This document shows positions 1-64,000 of a stretch of DNA of 64,000 bases, one piece after another (within the stretch, counting starts at the first letter, position 1; every line of letters starts with the position of its first letter). The position numbers and the translations under genes are program-made. Source of the DNA: Crotophaga sulcirostris (taxonomy: Eukaryota > Chordata > Aves > Cuculiformes > Crotophagidae). The stretch lies in assembly GCA_013397455.1 (NCBI GenBank), contig VYZB01000525.1, positions 494,830 to 558,829 on the forward strand. Direction: 5' to 3'. The notes beneath the pieces are model-generated. The model saw only the letters and a list, made by a program, of their open reading frames with translations. It was not told the DNA's origin and searched no databases.

Positions 1-92
1 CCCCCGCCCGCCCCTCGGTGCTTCCGAGGAGCCGGTGAGGTCTTCAGCGAGAGAGAGGCTGGGAGAGGAGGAGGAATTCAGGCAGGGGAAAG
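1..92 (+). promoter_or_regulatory. GC-rich promoter-proximal sequence and 5' UTR of the ANTXR-family gene
   Basis: The first bases form a C/G-rich run with overlapping Sp1-type GC boxes on the complementary strand (CCCCGCCC at about 2-9 and the following GCCCGCCCC). Several CpGs follow, and the CpG-rich character fades after about 260. No TATA box is visible. This is what a housekeeping-type CpG-island promoter with a short 5' UTR looks like, but the island is cut by the window edge and the transcription start cannot be placed. The translation start at 93 has a good context, with A at -3 and G at +4. Confidence 0.6.
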
Positions 93-61604
<61,512 letters not shown>

Positions 61605-64000
61605 AGTGTGGCAAAACTCTGACCGACAAAACATGTCTCTTTGCTGAATGCGGCATATTTATTGAGTATCGGTTTACAGTTAAAGATATCAGAATTTGTT
61701 GCTGGTCAGCAAAAAAAGAAGAAAAAAAAAAAGAAAAATTGCCAAGTGTCAATTTTAGTATATGAATATATTTATACCACACGTGCTGAGTAAAATTCAG
61801 TGGATAGATTCAGAGCTACGGGGTATATAACAAACCAAAATTATCGTCTAGATACGGTAGCAGCTTTTGTATGTATACATTTGAAGATCTATTTACATAT
61901 GACATTTGTCTGACTTGATATGTCAGATCATTAATTAATAACTTTAGCCATTACAGGCGCATCAGTTGTTTTGATAGCTGCCACTTGCAAGTTGGTTATA
62001 CATAGTTCATTGAGGAATTTGCTTTCTTTTCCCCAACAGTACTGAATCCAGATGTTAATATGGAACAATAATTGCAAAGATAACTTTATGCCTTTGGTTC
62101 TGCAGATGGAATTTCTGTGAAAGTTTATAAGAAGACTATAACAATAATGAGTTAACATGAGACTATATGCCAATAATCTAGCAACAGAAATCTAGCATAG
62201 AAGAGAAAAATCAGATTTGAGCTTGCCATCTCTGCATATGTTTAGATGTGGTTGCATAGGATAGCCACTGAAGGCCAGATATTGGTTCTATAAATCCAAA
62301 CCTTGAACAAGATCTCGGTTCAGATTTGCCTGAAGTTCAGAGGAATTTTGAGAAAAAAACGATTTTGCTACATATTTAGTTTTCATTTACAGAAAACACA
62401 GTCCAAATGGAGCAAGTATACATGCAATATGAGCATAAATGCTGTAACATGCAAACAGCGTATGTTATATCAGCAGCATTGAAGGACTGATTCCATTGCT
62501 GTTTAATTAGATAAATTTCCTTCTGATTTTACTGCCAAACAGAACTAGATTCTCTTCTGATTCAATATGAATTCCTCTATGATTAGCTCTTTCTTTGGAC
62601 TACCCAGATCTCATTAATATGTAACCTTATAGTCTACCTGTGGTTGAGAGGCGTGGTGTGATTGGTCAGTATGAGGTTTTATCCATGTTTTATATAATGT
62701 TTGGCTAGAGGATTTTCCAAACATTGTGACTGCAGGCCCATGACCTCAATTCTGCGTGTCATCAGAAAGTGATGTGAGGATCCACACAGACGTGGGAATT
62801 TATGACGTGGGACTGTGGGACAGCCCATACATAGTGTTCACTAAGCCATACCTGAGTGGGTTGTGCCCAGATCATTCCCTAGTGAATCAAAATAACACCT
62901 GAGCTTGCTTTTCCTCTACCACTACTTATCATATTGTATTGGAGAGGGTGGCTGCAAATCTCTATCCTGGTTTGCTTTGGCACTGGCTGCCTTACTAGGA
63001 TAGTTGTAGAAATAATGTTTATGTTGCATTATGACACAGCATATATCTATCTCTCCATCTGTGTGTACGTGTGGGTGTGTAGCACATCACAGTAGCTACT
63101 GGCACATAAGACCAAGGTAAAATACGAGCTGTTTCATGCAGTTACTCCAGATTCAAGGCCTCTTCATGCAGTTGTTACAGGCATATAAAGTTACACTGGT
63201 GCAAATAGAAATCAGGCTTCTTATTTCCAGTGGAAGTCCCACTTGCAGAACACCCTACCAAGCTCTCATCGGTCTGTGCTGATCACTGTGACGTGCCGTG
63301 TGTATGCAGTTGAGGTTGTCAAAGATAAACTCAGAACAACCACAGAGCCTCTTTCTCCTCTTGCACTGCTATGCTCTCTTGAGTTATGCTCTTACCTCAT
63401 GTATATTGGTGCAGGTAGTGGAATCACACTCATGGGTGCCAACTGACCTTGGAGCTGTTCCTAATTCAGACCTGAGCCAGCAAAGCATTTCTGCATGCAT
63501 GAAAATGTCCTGCATGTCAAGAGGATCATCCTTATGCCCAAGTACTTTGCTGACCTGTGATTTCATTGTGATCAGAAAGGAGAACTGGGATGCACTCAAC
63601 CCTGTCCTCATTCTTTTTAGTCACTTGAATAGGGTCTGGATAATTTGGTCCATAAGAAGGGATTTCTGTTTGGAGGAGAGACAATTGTGTGTGTATGTGT
63701 GTGTGTGTGTCTATGTTTGCATGTGGGAACTGTGTAGGTTTTTGTTTGGTTTCTCTTCCCTTACAAAAATTGCTCAGAGAGTAGCACTCCTATGAATGGA
63801 AAGGCCTTTTGCAGCCCGTGCGACACACAGTCATCGCTTACTTGTCTCTGTTTCTTTCAGTTGAAAGGTGAAACATGGACATGTCCAATTTTCCACTGCA
63901 GTTCTGGTGAAGCTCCACTTCTGACACCAGTGAAAGGACCTGGATGACTGCAGTTGGGAGGGGTAGAGACTTGGATGTGGGGGAGGGTGCTTTACCAGCA
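61605..64000 (+). other. 3' UTR and downstream flank
   Basis: The sequence after the stop is AT-rich and contains a purine run (61714-61740). I find no AATAAA or ATTAAA up to the window end. Weaker variants occur (AGTAAA near 61790, TATAAA near 62288 and 63184). The transcript therefore either uses a variant signal or ends beyond the window. No second gene is visible. The 165-codon frame at 63298-63795 crosses a GT repeat and lacks any motif. Confidence 0.6.
63685..63711. repeat. (GT)n microsatellite
   Basis: About thirteen GT units with one interruption (GTGTATGTGT). It is an ordinary simple repeat in the 3' flank that may vary in length. Confidence 0.85.

Noticed and set aside
63298..63795. 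A 165-codon open frame in the 3' flank
   Set aside because: It runs through a GT microsatellite and has no motif or splice context.
63850..63900. A splice-acceptor-like site CTTTCTTTCAG near the window end
   Set aside because: No convincing open frame follows and the neighbouring sequence is not visible; kept only as a remark in the 3' end finding.

Overview
The window looks like nuclear DNA from a bird. It has an intron-rich vertebrate gene in AT-rich sequence, and every interspersed repeat I can recognise is a chicken-repeat-1 (CR1) LINE with the 3' hallmark typical of birds (for example the tail ATTCTATGATTCTGTGATTC near 48165-48185). There are no bacterial features, tRNA or rRNA genes, CRISPR arrays or phage genes.

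One gene on the plus strand explains essentially all convincing coding sequence. It encodes an anthrax-toxin-receptor (ANTXR) family cell-surface adhesion receptor. I could join 18 coding exons (93-253 to 61377-61604) into one open frame of 1671 nt, or 556 residues plus a stop. All frames and phases close, with no frameshift or internal stop. The product has a signal peptide, an acidic linker, a von Willebrand factor A (VWA) domain with a complete metal-ion (MIDAS) site, the ANTXR Ig-like extracellular domain, one transmembrane helix and a long cytoplasmic tail ending in a proline-rich region. Exon count, length (human ANTXR1 is about 564 residues) and tail layout resemble ANTXR1. Identity to ANTXR1 as I remember it looks paralogue-like rather than like a bird-human orthologue, so I favour ANTXRL, the third vertebrate family member. 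ANTXR1 remains possible and ANTXR2 is unlikely.

Layout: a GC-rich promoter and first exon (1-253); a 12.3 kb first intron with one CR1 tail; three compact exon clusters encoding the VWA domain (12544-12825, 15020-15238, 17163-17895) separated by introns as short as 103 nt; a 7.7 kb intron 9 with CR1 fragments; exons 10-12 (Ig-like domain, 25589-29240); exon 13 (membrane helix) and exon 14 (polyproline), 33524-34024; an intron with a long CR1 copy; exons 15-17 (conserved cytoplasmic core, 38641-42280); a 19 kb last intron with three CR1 copies and a 64-base run of N; then the terminal exon and 3' flank.

The main points for a second look are: a GC-AG intron after exon 3; a possible 27-nt microexon or alternative terminal exon in intron 14; a CR1 copy about 75 nt from the exon 16 acceptor; a 5'-inverted CR1; and a group of three closely similar CR1 tails with an unusual TACTGTGA-type end. 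I see no credible second protein-coding gene and no clear novel system.
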